Source: Ensifer sp. BR816
GTDB lineage: Bacteria > Pseudomonadota > Alphaproteobacteria > Rhizobiales > Rhizobiaceae
Direction of reading: 5' to 3'
Length of the DNA: 64,000 nt
NCBI RefSeq assembly: GCF_000378985.1
Contig: NZ_KB905370.1
Location: 620,001-684,000 of the forward strand
Part shown: piece after piece, positions 21,455 through 31,391 of the stretch
How the letters are laid out: every line of letters begins with the position of its first letter
How positions within the stretch are numbered: the first letter of the stretch is position 1
Position numbers and translations under genes: made by a program
Notes under the pieces: generated by a model
Told to the model about the DNA's origin: nothing
Databases searched by the model: none
The model's input: only the letters and a program-made list of their open reading frames with translations

Positions 21455-22281
21455 TGCAAGATTCGGACGTGCAGATTCCCTTTTTTCCCAAACGCAAACG
21501 GGTCAAGAAGCCGTCGGCGGCAAGCGTCGCTGAGCGGTCGGTTGACAAGGCGCGCTATGACGGCACGCTGATCGCCCGTGGCCTGACGAAATCCTACCGC
21601 TCGCGCCGCGTCGTCAATGGCGTCTCGCTCGTCGTGCGGCGCGGCGAGGCGGTCGGCCTGCTCGGCCCGAACGGCGCCGGCAAGACGACCTGCTTCTATA
21701 TGATCACCGGCCTGGTCCCCGTCGACGAGGGATCGATCGAGATCAACGGCAACGACGTCACCACCATGCCGATGTACCGCCGGGCACGGCTCGGCGTCGG
21801 CTACCTGCCGCAGGAGGCTTCGATCTTCCGTGGGCTGACGGTGGAGGAAAACATCCGCGCGGTGCTGGAGATCCACGACAAGAATGTCGATCGGCGCGAG
21901 AGCAAGCTCAACGACCTGCTTGGCGAATTTTCGATCACGCACTTACGCAAATCGCCTGCCATCGCGCTTTCGGGCGGCGAACGCCGACGCCTGGAAATCG
22001 CCCGTGCACTGGCAACCGACCCGACCTTCATGCTGCTCGACGAACCCTTTGCGGGCGTCGACCCGATCTCGGTTGCCGATATCCAGGCGCTGGTGCGGCA
22101 CCTGACGTCGCGCGGCATCGGCGTGCTGATCACCGATCACAACGTGCGCGAGACACTCGGACTGATCGACCGCGCCTATATCATCCATGCCGGCGAAGTG
22201 CTCACGCATGGCCGTGCCAACGACATCGTCACCAATCCGGATGTGCGCAGGCTCTATCTCGGCGATAATTTCAGCCTGTAA
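21454..22281 (+). CDS. lptB: LPS export ABC transporter ATP-binding protein LptB
   Basis: The 275 aa ATPase has Walker A GPNGAGKTT, Q-loop YLPQEASIF, ABC signature LSGGERRR, Walker B FMLLDEPFAGVDP and H-loop ITDHNVRETL. It powers LPS extraction. It carries an N-terminal extension of about 35 residues rich in Lys/Arg, longer than E. coli LptB but usual in rhizobia. It is translationally coupled to lptA and rpoN follows. Confidence 0.96.
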   Translation: MQDSDVQIPFFPKRKRVKKPSAASVAERSVDKARYDGTLIARGLTKSYRSRRVVNGVSLVVRRGEAVGLLGPNGAGKTTCFYMITGLVPVDEGSIEINGNDVTTMPMYRRARLGVGYLPQEASIFRGLTVEENIRAVLEIHDKNVDRRESKLNDLLGEFSITHLRKSPAIALSGGERRRLEIARALATDPTFMLLDEPFAGVDPISVADIQALVRHLTSRGIGVLITDHNVRETLGLIDRAYIIHAGEVLTHGRANDIVTNPDVRRLYLGDNFSL

Positions 22282-22421
22282 CCGATCCGTGCCGGCGAAT
22301 CGGCCGGTACAACGCCTCGGCGCTTGACCAAATCCAAGTTATAAGCAATTTTTGGGCCAATTAATAAATGGCCCGTCCACGCAAGACAGGCCCGGAGATA
22401 TGACGGGAGTTTCGCGTCTGC

Positions 22422-23987
22422 ATGGCTTTGTCCGCCAGCCTTCATTTGCGACAGTCACAGTCGCTGGTCATGACGCCGCAACTGATGCAGTCGATCCAGC
22501 TGCTTCAGATGACGCATCTCGAACTCGGCCAGTTCATCGCCCAGGAAGTCGAAAAGAACCCGCTGCTTGAATTTCAATCGGCCGAGGAGACCGGCGGCTT
22601 CGGCTCGGACCGGTCCGAGCGCGAGGATGCCGGCCTGGCGGCCGAGGCGGATGGCGGCACGGAGCAGGCTGCCGGCACGGGCGACCTCTATGACAGTGCC
22701 ACGTCACGCTCCGGCGAGCGGCTCAGCGAAGAGCTCGACGCCGATTTCGCCAACGTCTTCCAGGACGACACCGCCCCGCAGCGCGCCGATGCGCCGGAAC
22801 TGCTCGGCCAATGGAAATCGATGCCGGGCGCCGGCGGCAGCGACGATGGCGAGGGATACGACCTTGACGATTTCGTCGCCGGCCGGAAGACCCTGCGCGA
22901 GACCCTGCTCGAGCAGATCCCCTTTGCGCTCGGTGCCCGCGGCGACCGGCTGATTGCCCAGCATCTCATCGACCAACTCGACGAAGCGGGCTATCTGCAT
23001 GCGGAGATCGCCGAAACGGCGGCAAGGCTCGGCGCGGCCACGGAGGATGTGACGCGCGTGCTTCTCGTGCTGCAGCAGTTCGATCCGCCCGGCGTCTTCG
23101 CGCGCTCGCTCAGCGAGTGCCTCGCCATTCAGCTGCGCTTGCGCAACCGCCTCGATCCGGCCATGGCGGCGCTTGTCGCCCATCTCGAGCTTCTGGCGCG
23201 CCGTGACTTCGCGAGCCTCAAGAAGATTTGCGGCGTGGACGAGGAGGACCTCATCGACATGCTTGCGGAAATCCGCAAGCTCGATCCGAAGCCGGGGACC
23301 AGCTTCGAGACCGGGGTCAGCGAGTCGATCATACCGGATGTCATCGTGCGTTCGGCGCCCGATGGCGGCTGGCTGGTCGAGCTCAATCCCGACGCGCTGC
23401 CGCGGGTTCTGGTCAATCACGCCTATTTCGCCGAAATCTCGCGCGGCGCCCACAAAAACAGCGCCGAGCAGGCCTTCCTCAGCGAATGCATGCAGAACGC
23501 CAACTGGTTGACGCGCAGCCTCGACCAGCGTGCCAGGACGATCATGAAGGTCGCCAGCGAGATCGTTCGGCAGCAGGACGCCTTTTTGGTTCACGGCGTC
23601 GACCATTTGCGGCCGCTGAACCTCCGGATCGTCGCCGACGCGATCAAGATGCATGAATCGACGGTGAGCCGCGTTACGTCGAACAAGTACATGCTGACCC
23701 CGCGCGGCCTTTTCGAACTGAAGTATTTCTTCACCGTCTCGATCGGCTCGGCGGAGAACGGCGACGCCCATTCGGCGGAATCCGTCCGGCACCGCATCCG
23801 CACGTTGATCTCTCAGGAAAGCGCCGATGCTGTGCTGTCCGATGACGATATCGTCGATATCCTCAAGCAAGCCGGCGTCGACATCGCGCGGCGCACCGTC
23901 GCCAAATATCGCGAGGCGATGAACATCCCCTCCTCGGTCCAGCGGCGGCGCGAGAAGCGCGCCCTTGCCAAGGCGGCCGGCTTCTGA
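22422..23987 (+). CDS. rpoN: RNA polymerase sigma-54 factor
   Basis: The 521 aa protein has region I (LHLRQSQSLVMTPQLMQSIQLLQ), an acidic linker (about 50-110), the core-binding domain, a DNA-binding HTH and the RpoN box ARRTVAKYRE near residue 487. It directs transcription of nitrogen, C4-dicarboxylate and other NtrC-type-activated genes. It is followed by hpf and ptsN, the conserved rpoN neighbourhood. The 140 bp to lptB could hold its own promoter. Confidence 0.97.
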   Translation: MALSASLHLRQSQSLVMTPQLMQSIQLLQMTHLELGQFIAQEVEKNPLLEFQSAEETGGFGSDRSEREDAGLAAEADGGTEQAAGTGDLYDSATSRSGERLSEELDADFANVFQDDTAPQRADAPELLGQWKSMPGAGGSDDGEGYDLDDFVAGRKTLRETLLEQIPFALGARGDRLIAQHLIDQLDEAGYLHAEIAETAARLGAATEDVTRVLLVLQQFDPPGVFARSLSECLAIQLRLRNRLDPAMAALVAHLELLARRDFASLKKICGVDEEDLIDMLAEIRKLDPKPGTSFETGVSESIIPDVIVRSAPDGGWLVELNPDALPRVLVNHAYFAEISRGAHKNSAEQAFLSECMQNANWLTRSLDQRARTIMKVASEIVRQQDAFLVHGVDHLRPLNLRIVADAIKMHESTVSRVTSNKYMLTPRGLFELKYFFTVSIGSAENGDAHSAESVRHRIRTLISQESADAVLSDDDIVDILKQAGVDIARRTVAKYREAMNIPSSVQRRREKRALAKAAGF

Positions 23988-24178
23988 TTGCGGTTTTTTT
24001 GCGGCTGCAATTGACTCCCCGCGGCGCAGGCGATATTAGGCCGCCGCGAATTGCCGAGGCCACCACTCCACTTCGGCGGCTCAAGGCGGCCCATCCGCAC
24101 CCCTTGCCGAAACGCTTGGATGACGGAAGCGCTTGGAATAGACTGGATGCGCAAGTCACGAACGAGAGAGGAAACTCC

Positions 24179-24751
24179 ATGAGTGTGCGTGTATCCGGTA
24201 AACATATGGAAATCGGTGAATCGTTTCGCTCGCGCATAGGCGAGCAGATCCGAGAGGCCGTAGCCAAATATTTCGACGGAGGATATTCAAGCCAGGTCAC
24301 TGTGGAAAAGTCCGGCTCACGCTTCAGCGCCGACTGCAAGCTTCATCTCGATACGGGCGTGGTCTTGCAGGCAAACGGTCAGGCGAATGAGCCACAGGCG
24401 GCCTTTGATGCAGCCTCGGACCGCATCGAGAAGCGGCTCCGGCGCTACAAGCGTAAGCTCAAGGACCATCACAACGGCAATGGACAGAATGCTACCGAGG
24501 TGGCCTACAGGGTAATGGACTCGGTTCCTTTCGAGGACGAGGAAGTTCCCGATGATTATGCACCGACCATCGTTGCCGAAAGCACGAAACAATTGAGAAC
24601 GATGTCCGTCGCCAACGCCGTCATGGCGCTCGACATGACGGACGAACCGGTGCTGATGTTCCGCAGCCCCGGCAAGGAAGATCTGAACATCGTCTATCGG
24701 CGCAACGATGGAAATATTGGCTGGATCGACGCCGCCAATATCAAAGGATGA
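24179..24751 (+). CDS. hpf: Long-form ribosome hibernation promoting factor
   Basis: The 190 aa protein has an N-terminal ribosome-binding domain (MSVRVSGKHMEIGESFRSRI, about 1-100) and a C-terminal dimerisation domain (about 130-190, PVLMFRSPGKEDLNIVYRR). This is the long HPF that makes 100S dimers alone in stationary phase. The frame is open upstream, but the ATG at 24179 with GAGAGG upstream starts the conserved sequence. It is located between rpoN and ptsN. Confidence 0.93.
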   Translation: MSVRVSGKHMEIGESFRSRIGEQIREAVAKYFDGGYSSQVTVEKSGSRFSADCKLHLDTGVVLQANGQANEPQAAFDAASDRIEKRLRRYKRKLKDHHNGNGQNATEVAYRVMDSVPFEDEEVPDDYAPTIVAESTKQLRTMSVANAVMALDMTDEPVLMFRSPGKEDLNIVYRRNDGNIGWIDAANIKG

Positions 24752-24857
24752 GTGGGATAGGGGGATGCCGGCGTGGCCGGCCTTCCCCGCCGCTCCGATC
24801 GGTGGGCCGCCCGAAAAGCTCGACTTTTCTGTGCATGGGATCCACCAGGCTAAAGAT

Positions 24858-24906
24858 GGTTAGAGCCATTGCGGCATATTTGTGATGAAGTTGTCAGGCT
24901 CTAACC
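24858..24906. promoter_or_regulatory. Perfect 10-bp inverted repeat upstream of ptsN
   Basis: GGTTAGAGCC at 24858-24867 and GGCTCTAACC at 24897-24906 form a perfect inverted repeat with a 29-nt AT-leaning spacer, ending 19 bp before the ptsN ATG. It could be an operator or a leader hairpin sequestering the ribosome-binding site. Function is inferred from position only. Confidence 0.5.
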
Positions 24907-24925
24907 GGCGAACGAGGATAAAAGA

Positions 24926-25390
24926 ATGGCATTGGCAGGCTTGCTGCATCAAAATGCGATCATCCCGGCCATGAGGGCCAACTCGAAAAAACAGCTCCTT
25001 CTGGAATTGGCGTCAAGAGCATCGAAACTCACCGGTCTGCCGGAACGGGAGATTTTCGACGTCATCCTGCAGCGTGAACGGTTAGGCTCGACCGGCGTTG
25101 GCAACGGCATCGCCATTCCGCACGGAAAGCTCAGCAATCTTTCATCGCTCGTCGGCATCTTCGCACGGCTCGAGACGCCGGTCGATTTCGAGGCGCTCGA
25201 CGACCAGCCGGTGGACCTCGTCTTCCTTCTGCTCGCGCCGGAGGGCGCCGGAGCCGATCATCTGAAGGCACTGTCGCGCATTGCCCGAGTGCTGCGCGAC
25301 CACGACATGGTGACGCGGATCCGGGCGACCGAGTCCGCAAGCGCCATCTATATGCTCCTCAACGAAGACACGACCTCGCACGCCGCGTGA
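24926..25390 (+). CDS. ptsN: PTS IIA-like nitrogen-regulatory protein EIIA-Ntr
   Basis: The 154 aa EIIA domain of the nitrogen PTS carries the phospho-acceptor His in GIAIPHGKL. EIIA-Ntr is phosphorylated through PtsP-NPr and regulates potassium transport, PHB and stress functions. It closes the rpoN-hpf-ptsN cluster. The leader contains the inverted repeat described separately. Confidence 0.95.
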   Translation: MALAGLLHQNAIIPAMRANSKKQLLLELASRASKLTGLPEREIFDVILQRERLGSTGVGNGIAIPHGKLSNLSSLVGIFARLETPVDFEALDDQPVDLVFLLLAPEGAGADHLKALSRIARVLRDHDMVTRIRATESASAIYMLLNEDTTSHAA

Positions 25391-25663
25391 GAGACGGCTG
25401 GCATTTCATGTTTCTTGAATCGGGGCTGATTTAACGCCGTAGCGTGCAAGCGACCCGAGACCGGTGCGGCCACGCCTTCGGCAAGCGTCATCGCTTGTCG
25501 ACGCCCAAGGTCTGCAGGCGCGAATAATCACGTAATTCAAGCGTTGCGCTGCTGCCCGCCTATCTCCGAAAGGTTGCTGTCGCCCATCCCCGGCGGCTAT
25601 CGACAGCTTACCCGTCGTCGACAATAATCCACCTGAGCGTTCGATCTGCGGGAGGAGTACATC

Positions 25664-26431
25664 ATGACGGGAAGGCTTTCGGGCAAGGTTGCGCTGATCA
25701 GCGGCGGCGCCGGCGGCTGCGGGCTGGCGGCGTCGCGGCTCTTCGCGCGCGAGGGCGCCAAAGTCGGCATCGTCGACCTGCCGAAGAGCAAGGGCGAGGA
25801 GGTCGCGGCGTCCATTCGCGCCGAGGGCGGGCAAGCCGTGTTCGCGGCCGCCGACGCCTCGGTCTCGGCCGAGGTCAGCGCCGCCGTCCGCACCGTCGAG
25901 GCTGCCTTCGGCCCGATAACCGTGCTCTTCAACCATGCCGGTATTCTCGCCGTCGGCCCTTTCCTCGAAACGGAGGAAGAGGAGTGGGACCGGCTGATGG
26001 CGGTGAATGTGAAGAGCATGTTCCTGATGACCAAGGCGGTGCTCCCGGGCATGATCGGCGCCGGCGGCGGCAGCATCGTCTGCACCTCGTCGATCTCGGC
26101 GGTCGCGGCGACGCCGATGGAAGTGCTCTACGACACGACCAAGGGCGCCTGCCACATGTTCGCCCGGGCGATTGCCGTCGAGTTTCGTGACCGGGGCATT
26201 CGCTGCAACGCCGTCTGCCCCGGCTTCATCGCCACCGATCACGGCAAGCGCGAGCTGGTGGGCCTGAGCAAATACGGGGTCGATGTGTCCGAGGCGGCAA
26301 TCGCCGCCCAGCAGGGGCGGATGTGCGATCCGATGGAAGTCGCCAATGCCGCGCTGTTCCTGGCGAGCGATGAGGCGAGCTTCGTCAACGGCACGCACCT
26401 GTTCGTCGACAATTGCTTCACGGCCGTCTGA
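25664..26431 (+). CDS. SDR-family NAD(P)-dependent oxidoreductase
   Basis: The 255 aa classical short-chain dehydrogenase has the cofactor motif SGGAGGCG near residue 12, structural NHAG, catalytic Ser (TSSISAV) and YDTTK (Tyr-x3-Lys). The substrate is unknown. A strong Shine-Dalgarno (GGGAGGAG) precedes the ATG. The following flavoprotein begins 12 bp after the stop, so the two form an operon and probably act on the same sugar- or lactone-type pathway (inference). Confidence 0.88.
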   Translation: MTGRLSGKVALISGGAGGCGLAASRLFAREGAKVGIVDLPKSKGEEVAASIRAEGGQAVFAAADASVSAEVSAAVRTVEAAFGPITVLFNHAGILAVGPFLETEEEEWDRLMAVNVKSMFLMTKAVLPGMIGAGGGSIVCTSSISAVAATPMEVLYDTTKGACHMFARAIAVEFRDRGIRCNAVCPGFIATDHGKRELVGLSKYGVDVSEAAIAAQQGRMCDPMEVANAALFLASDEASFVNGTHLFVDNCFTAV

Positions 26432-26442
26432 GGAGACAAAGC

Positions 26443-27678
26443 ATGCTGCAAGCGGGTGGTCATTGGCGTAACTGGGTCGGAAATCAGTCCTGCATCGTCC
26501 GTCATCGCGGCGCGCCGGAGAGCGAAGCGGCGCTTGCCGAGATGGTGCGGGAAGCAACGTCCGCCGGTCTCAACGTGCGCTGCGCCGGCTCCGGCCATTC
26601 CTTCACCCCCGTCGCCCTGACGAGCGGCCTGCACCTGACACTGTCCGGCATGCAGGGCGTCACCCATATCGACCAGGCACGCAAACGGGTGTCGGTGAGC
26701 GCCGGAACAACGATCAACCAGCTCGGCAAGGCGCTGAAATCGAACGGCCTGTCGCTCATCAACCAGGGTGACATCGACAGCCAGGCGCTCGCCGGCGCAC
26801 TCACCACCGGCACGCACGGCACCGGCGCGGCGCTCGGCAACATGGCGTCGCAGATCGTCGGCATGCGCCTCGTGCAGCCGGACGGCTCGATCCTCGTCGT
26901 CGACGAGACGACCCCGGATCTGCTGGAGGCGGCGCGAGTCTCCGTCGGCATGCTCGGCGTCATCTCGGAAATCACGCTGCAGGTGATGGACAGCTACAAC
27001 CTTCATGAGAAGCTGTGGCGCTGCGACTTCGACGAATGCATGGAGCAGCATGACGAGCTCGCCGCCAAGCACCGGCATTTCGGCTTCTTCTGGTGCCCGG
27101 TTCCGGAAAGCCGCCATTGCTACTGCCTGCCGGATACCTCATCCGCCTCGACGACGGAAAAGACCGCCGACGTCTGCGAAATGAAGGTGATCGACATCAC
27201 CGACCAGCCACCGATGGACGGCGCCTTCGAGCGGATCGCCTATTCCTCGGAGATCTACCCGATCGAATATGTCCCCAATTTCCATGAGCTCGAATATGCA
27301 GTGCCGGTCGCGCACGGCAAGGAAGCGGTCCAGGCGGTGCGCAAGCTGATGCTGGAGAAGCACCCGACCTGTATCTACCCGATCGAATACCGCTTCACCG
27401 CCGGCGATTCCGGCTGGATCAGCCCGTTCTTCGAGCAGGATTCGATCACCCTCTCCGTTTCCGGCGAGCCGGGCACCGATTATTGGGACTACCTGAAGGA
27501 CGTCGACACGATCCTGCGGCAATACGGCTCGCGCCCGCATTGGGGCAAGCTGCACTTCCTCGGCGCCGAAGACGTGACGGCGCTCTATCCGCGCTCCGGC
27601 GACTTCCGGGCGTTAAGAGCGAAAGTCGACCCGGAGGGCCGCTTCCTCAACGACCACCTCCGGCAGCTCTTTGGATAG
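26443..27678 (+). CDS. FAD-dependent aldonolactone oxidase family protein (D-arabinono-1,4-lactone oxidase-like)
   Basis: The 411 aa VAO-family flavoprotein starts MLQAGGHWRNWVGNQ. The FAD-binding part has VRCAGSGHSFTP and LTTGTHGTG, and the C-terminal ALO domain ends HWGKLHFLGAEDV and FRALRAKVDPEGRFLNDHL. Members oxidise aldono-1,4-lactones or alditols. The ATG at 26443 follows AGGAGA; an upstream in-frame ATG lies inside the SDR gene. It forms an operon with the SDR gene. Confidence 0.85.
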   Translation: MLQAGGHWRNWVGNQSCIVRHRGAPESEAALAEMVREATSAGLNVRCAGSGHSFTPVALTSGLHLTLSGMQGVTHIDQARKRVSVSAGTTINQLGKALKSNGLSLINQGDIDSQALAGALTTGTHGTGAALGNMASQIVGMRLVQPDGSILVVDETTPDLLEAARVSVGMLGVISEITLQVMDSYNLHEKLWRCDFDECMEQHDELAAKHRHFGFFWCPVPESRHCYCLPDTSSASTTEKTADVCEMKVIDITDQPPMDGAFERIAYSSEIYPIEYVPNFHELEYAVPVAHGKEAVQAVRKLMLEKHPTCIYPIEYRFTAGDSGWISPFFEQDSITLSVSGEPGTDYWDYLKDVDTILRQYGSRPHWGKLHFLGAEDVTALYPRSGDFRALRAKVDPEGRFLNDHLRQLFG

Positions 27679-27783
27679 GGACTCTTGCAAGGTCGTTTGA
27701 ACTTCACCTTACGCGGTGGCGCCGAACGCGGGTCGGACGAACAGTTGGGGCACCGAACCGGCTGCTAGCAGCACACCAAAACA

Positions 27784-28140
27784 TCAGACGTTCAATAGCG
27801 ACTCGTCGTACCAAACATCCTCATAGTTCCCGCTTACCAGAAATCGCCATCCGGGCGGCAAAGCAAGATACTTCTGAACCTCTGGCCACCAACCATCCAA
27901 ATGCCGCACATGCAGTGGTTCAAAGAAATCTGGGTCGGCAGATAGCTCTTCACCGGTCCATATATACCAGCCGGTGGTGTCGCCTTCGGGCGGATGGCGC
28001 AAGCCATTTATGGGCGTTGTGCCATCCCAGCCGTTCAAAGCAATCCCTACCTTCATCCCTGGTGACGAAGGGTAGTAAGCCGTGCCGTATTTCTCGCAGA
28101 TTTCTTTCTGCGCATTTTCAATTGCGTCGGTCAGGCGCAA
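27784..28140 (-). CDS. Small hypothetical protein, immunity (Imm33-like) resemblance
   Basis: The 118 aa acidic, Trp-rich cytoplasmic protein has no signal peptide. The block [19 protein letters not shown] and the C-terminal [18 protein letters not shown] resemble small proteins annotated as Imm33-like immunity domains; this is recalled likeness, not a search. The start is TTG (28140) preceded by GGAGGAGGAG, only 14 nt after the grpE stop, so it is probably cotranscribed with grpE. Base composition looks less GC-rich than its neighbours, suggesting acquisition. No toxin gene is adjacent. Confidence 0.65.
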   Translation of the reverse strand: MRLTDAIENAQKEICEKYGTAYYPSSPGMKVGIALNGWDGTTPINGLRHPPEGDTTGWYIWTGEELSADPDFFEPLHVRHLDGWWPEVQKYLALPPGWRFLVSGNYEDVWYDESLLNV

Positions 28141-28154
28141 CTCCTCCTCCGTCC

Positions 28155-28778
28155 TCAGGCAGCCGGCGTTTCGCTTTCCGCGGCAACAACCTTCGGGCCA
28201 CCCTTGGCGACGCCGACCATGGCCGGGCGGAGCACGCGCTCGCCGATCGTGTAGCCGGCCTGGACGACCTGGACGACCGTGTTGTTTGGAACCTCAGGGT
28301 TCGGAACCTCGAACATGGCCTGGTGGAAGTTCGGATCGAACTTCTGGCCGGTCGGGTCCAATTGCTTCACGCCATGGCGCTCGAGCGCGGACAGCATCGA
28401 GCGCTCGGTCATCTCCACGCCTTCGATCAGCGCCGTGAGGCCGGCATCGCCGGATTCCCGCGCCTCGGCCGGAATGGCTTCCAGCGCGCGGCGCAGATTG
28501 TCGGAGACGGCCAGCATGTCGCGCGCAAAACCGGCGACGGAATAGGACTTTGCATCCTTCACCTCGCGCTCGGTGCGGCGGCGCAGATTGTCCATCTCGG
28601 CGGCCAGGCGAAGATATTTGTCGCGCAACTCCGCATTTTCCGCCTTGGTGAGTTCCAGCGGGTCCGGCGCAGCGGCGGAAGCATCGGCCTCCGGCTTTTC
28701 CGCTTCGGGAGCGGCAGTCTTTACAGTCTCTTCCGGCGCCGCGGCCTCAGGTCCGTTCTTGTTCGTTTCGTCGGTCAT
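28155..28778 (-). CDS. grpE: Nucleotide exchange factor GrpE
   Basis: The 207 aa DnaK cochaperone has an acidic Ala/Pro-rich N-tail (about 1-40), a coiled coil ([22 protein letters not shown]), and a C-terminal beta domain with [16 protein letters not shown] and [21 protein letters not shown] signature residues. It lies 156 bp after hrcA on the same strand, the usual heat-shock arrangement. Confidence 0.96.
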   Translation of the reverse strand: MTDETNKNGPEAAAPEETVKTAAPEAEKPEADASAAAPDPLELTKAENAELRDKYLRLAAEMDNLRRRTEREVKDAKSYSVAGFARDMLAVSDNLRRALEAIPAEARESGDAGLTALIEGVEMTERSMLSALERHGVKQLDPTGQKFDPNFHQAMFEVPNPEVPNNTVVQVVQAGYTIGERVLRPAMVGVAKGGPKVVAAESETPAA

Positions 28779-28934
28779 GACGTTCTCCGAATGTCATCTC
28801 TTTGGTGTTCGGCATCATCAAACCAGCGGAAGTCGCTTTGCTTGAACGTTCTGTTGCCTGGATTTGAAGCCGATATCGAGGTTTGAGCTCGAAAAATCAA
28901 GGGTCCAGTGAACCCGATGCGCAAAAGGACGGCT

Positions 28935-30014
28935 TTAACGCGACAGTCGCGACATGAGCTGGGCGGTGTAATCCACCATCGGAACGATCCGCGAATAGTT
29001 GAGCCGCGTCGGGCCTATGACGCCGACGGCGCCGACGATCCGGTCGTCGCTGTCGCGATAGGGTGCGACGATCAGCGACGATCCGGACAGCGAAAACAGC
29101 TTGTTTTCCGAGCCGATGAAGATGCGCACGCCCGGACCGCTTTCGGCAAGATCGAGGAGTTCGATCAGGCTATCCTTCTTTTCGAGATCGTCGAACAGCA
29201 TGCGCAGCCGTTCGATGTCCTCGCTTCCCTCCAGGCCTTCCAGCAGGTTGGCACGGCCGCGGACTATGAGGCGGGCGGGCTTTTCGTCGCCCTCGCTTCC
29301 CGACCAGATTGCAAGTCCGCGCTCGACCAGCTCATGCGATAGCGCGTCGAGTTCGCCGCGCACGGTTTCCTTGACCCTCTCCAACTGGCCTCGCAGTTCC
29401 GGGATGGTCTGGCCAGCAAGATGCGCGTTGACAAAGTTCGCCGCCTCCGTGAGCTGCGCGCTGGTGATGCCCGCCGGCAGCTCGATGATCCGGTTTTCCA
29501 CCTGATCGTGATCGCCGACGAGGACCGCGAGCGCCTTGGTCGGCGCGAGCCGGATGAATTCGACGTGCTTGAGCACCGGATCGCTCTTCGTCGTGATCAC
29601 GAGGCCGGCGCCGCGGGACATGCCCGACAGCATCTGGCTTGCCTCGGTGAGAAGACTTTCGACCGGTTGATCGCGCTCCCCCCGCCGCACCTGCCGATCG
29701 ATCGAGGCGCGCTCCTCGGCGGAAAGGTTACCGACCTGCATGAATGCATCGACGAAAAAGCGCAGGCCGGTCTGCGTCGGCAAACGGCCTGCGCTGACAT
29801 GAGGCGAATAGATCAGCCCCAGATCCTCGAGATCGCTCATCACATTGCGCACTGAGGCGGGAGACAGCGACATTGGCAGGAGGCGCGAAAGATTGCGTGA
29901 CCCGAGCGGCTCGCCGCTTTCCAGATAGGTCTCGACGATGCGGCGAAAGATCTCGCCGGAGCGCTCGTCCAGCGTCGATGCGATCCCCTTCTTTTGAGGG
30001 TTGCGCAGTACCAT
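28935..30014 (-). CDS. hrcA: Heat-inducible transcription repressor HrcA
   Basis: The 359 aa repressor has an N-terminal winged helix (LSPASVRNVMSDLEDLGLIYSPHVSAGRLPT) and the HrcA C-domain. It binds CIRCE elements, typically at groESL; no CIRCE was seen in this window. The ATG at 30014 is preferred to an open but dissimilar upstream extension. It is divergent from rph, with 157 bp between starts. Confidence 0.95.
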   Translation of the reverse strand: MVLRNPQKKGIASTLDERSGEIFRRIVETYLESGEPLGSRNLSRLLPMSLSPASVRNVMSDLEDLGLIYSPHVSAGRLPTQTGLRFFVDAFMQVGNLSAEERASIDRQVRRGERDQPVESLLTEASQMLSGMSRGAGLVITTKSDPVLKHVEFIRLAPTKALAVLVGDHDQVENRIIELPAGITSAQLTEAANFVNAHLAGQTIPELRGQLERVKETVRGELDALSHELVERGLAIWSGSEGDEKPARLIVRGRANLLEGLEGSEDIERLRMLFDDLEKKDSLIELLDLAESGPGVRIFIGSENKLFSLSGSSLIVAPYRDSDDRIVGAVGVIGPTRLNYSRIVPMVDYTAQLMSRLSR

Positions 30015-30171
30015 GTCACTCCGTGCAAACAACCATTCGTGTCCCACAGAATATAGTGACCGGCCGGGTGAATGGCAAAAGGGAAAAATCACTCCCCTCC
30101 CCGGATATCAACTGGTTCCCTTTATTGATGCCATGCTCTAGAAGGCTCAGCAGAGACGACAGGAGTTGACG

Positions 30172-30891
30172 ATGCGGCCATCCGGCAGAAAAACCGACCA
30201 AATGCGCAAGGTTTCCTTCGAGCGCAATTTCTCCAAGCATGCCGAGGGATCCTGCCTCGTACGCTTCGGCGATACACATGTGCTCTGCACGGCGAGCCTC
30301 GAGGAGAAGGTCCCGGCCTGGCTGCGCAATGGCGGCAAGGGCTGGATCACCGCCGAATACGGCATGCTGCCGCGGGCGACCGGCGAGCGGATGAGGCGCG
30401 AGGCATCGGCCGGCAAGCAGAGCGGCCGCACGCAGGAGATCCAGCGGCTGATCGGCCGTTCGCTTCGGGCCGTGGTCGACCTGCCGGCACTCGGCGAGCG
30501 CCAGATCTCGATCGACTGCGACGTGATCCAGGCGGATGGCGGCACCCGCACCGCCTCGATCACCGGCGCCTGGATTGCACTGCACGACTGTCTGAAATGG
30601 ATGGAAGCGCGCAACATGATCAAGCTCGAGCGGGTGCTCAAGGACCACGTCGCCGCCATTTCCTGCGGCATCTTCGCCAACCAGGCGGTGGTGGACCTCG
30701 ACTATCTCGAGGACTCGGCGGCTGAAACCGATGCCAATTTCGTCATGACGGGCAGCGGCGGCCTGGTGGAGATCCAGGGAACCGCCGAAGGAAAGCCCTT
30801 CAGCGAGGAAGAATTCGCGAGCCTGATGCAACTCGCCAAGGATGGCATCGCCGAGCTCGTCGCGTTGCAGAAGCAGGCGATCGCCGGCTAG
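30172..30891 (+). CDS. rph: Ribonuclease PH
   Basis: This phosphorolytic 3'-5' exoribonuclease trims tRNA 3' ends. The 239 aa sequence includes [44 protein letters not shown] and the phosphate-site region [24 protein letters not shown] lies 7 nt before the ATG; a TTG at 30166 is less likely. rdgB and hemW follow, a conserved rhizobial order. Confidence 0.96.
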   Translation: MRPSGRKTDQMRKVSFERNFSKHAEGSCLVRFGDTHVLCTASLEEKVPAWLRNGGKGWITAEYGMLPRATGERMRREASAGKQSGRTQEIQRLIGRSLRAVVDLPALGERQISIDCDVIQADGGTRTASITGAWIALHDCLKWMEARNMIKLERVLKDHVAAISCGIFANQAVVDLDYLEDSAAETDANFVMTGSGGLVEIQGTAEGKPFSEEEFASLMQLAKDGIAELVALQKQAIAG

Positions 30892-30925
30892 CGGTCGGCG
30901 GGCGCGCGCCCGCCTTGGCTGACAG

Positions 30926-31357
30926 ATGAGAGGATTGGCGTTGGCTCCGGCTCTTGAAGGCATCCTCGAAACCGCGCTCTACGCGGACGATCTTGACGCC
31001 GCCGAGGCATTCTACGGCACCGTGCTCGGATTGGCGCGGATCACGCGTGCCGGCAACCGCCACGTCTTCTTCCGCTGCGGCGACGGCGTGCTGTTGATCT
31101 TCAACGCGGCAGAAACGACAAAGCCGCCGCCGGCCGGCGCGCTGCCCGTGCCGCCGCATGGCACGCAGGGCAAAGGGCACATGTGCTTCCGTGTCGCGAC
31201 GCAAGCGCTCGATGCGTGGAAGACGAAGCTGGAGGCGGCCGGGGTCGCGATCGAGGCGGACATCCGCTGGCCGAACGGCGCCCGCTCCTTCTACTTCCGC
31301 GATCCGGCGGGGAACAGCCTGGAATGTGCCGAACCCGGCCTCTGGGCCATTGATTGA
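30926..31357 (+). CDS. VOC family protein (glyoxalase-fold)
   Basis: The 143 aa protein has [24 protein letters not shown], the VOC N-module, and [19 protein letters not shown], the C-module with the metal-ligand Glu. The exact reaction is unknown. It is placed between rph and rdgB on the same strand, with 34 bp before and after, so it is cotranscribed with them. A short alternative start a few codons inside (MGLA-like region absent) was not better. Confidence 0.83.
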   Translation: MRGLALAPALEGILETALYADDLDAAEAFYGTVLGLARITRAGNRHVFFRCGDGVLLIFNAAETTKPPPAGALPVPPHGTQGKGHMCFRVATQALDAWKTKLEAAGVAIEADIRWPNGARSFYFRDPAGNSLECAEPGLWAID

Positions 31358-31391
31358 TGCGGCTTTGAAAGTTTGGACGGAACGGAACGGA

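Noticed and set aside
28779-30171. CIRCE element at hrcA/grpE
   Set aside because: No TTAGCACTC-N9-GAGTGCTAA inverted repeat is present in the hrcA or grpE upstream regions.
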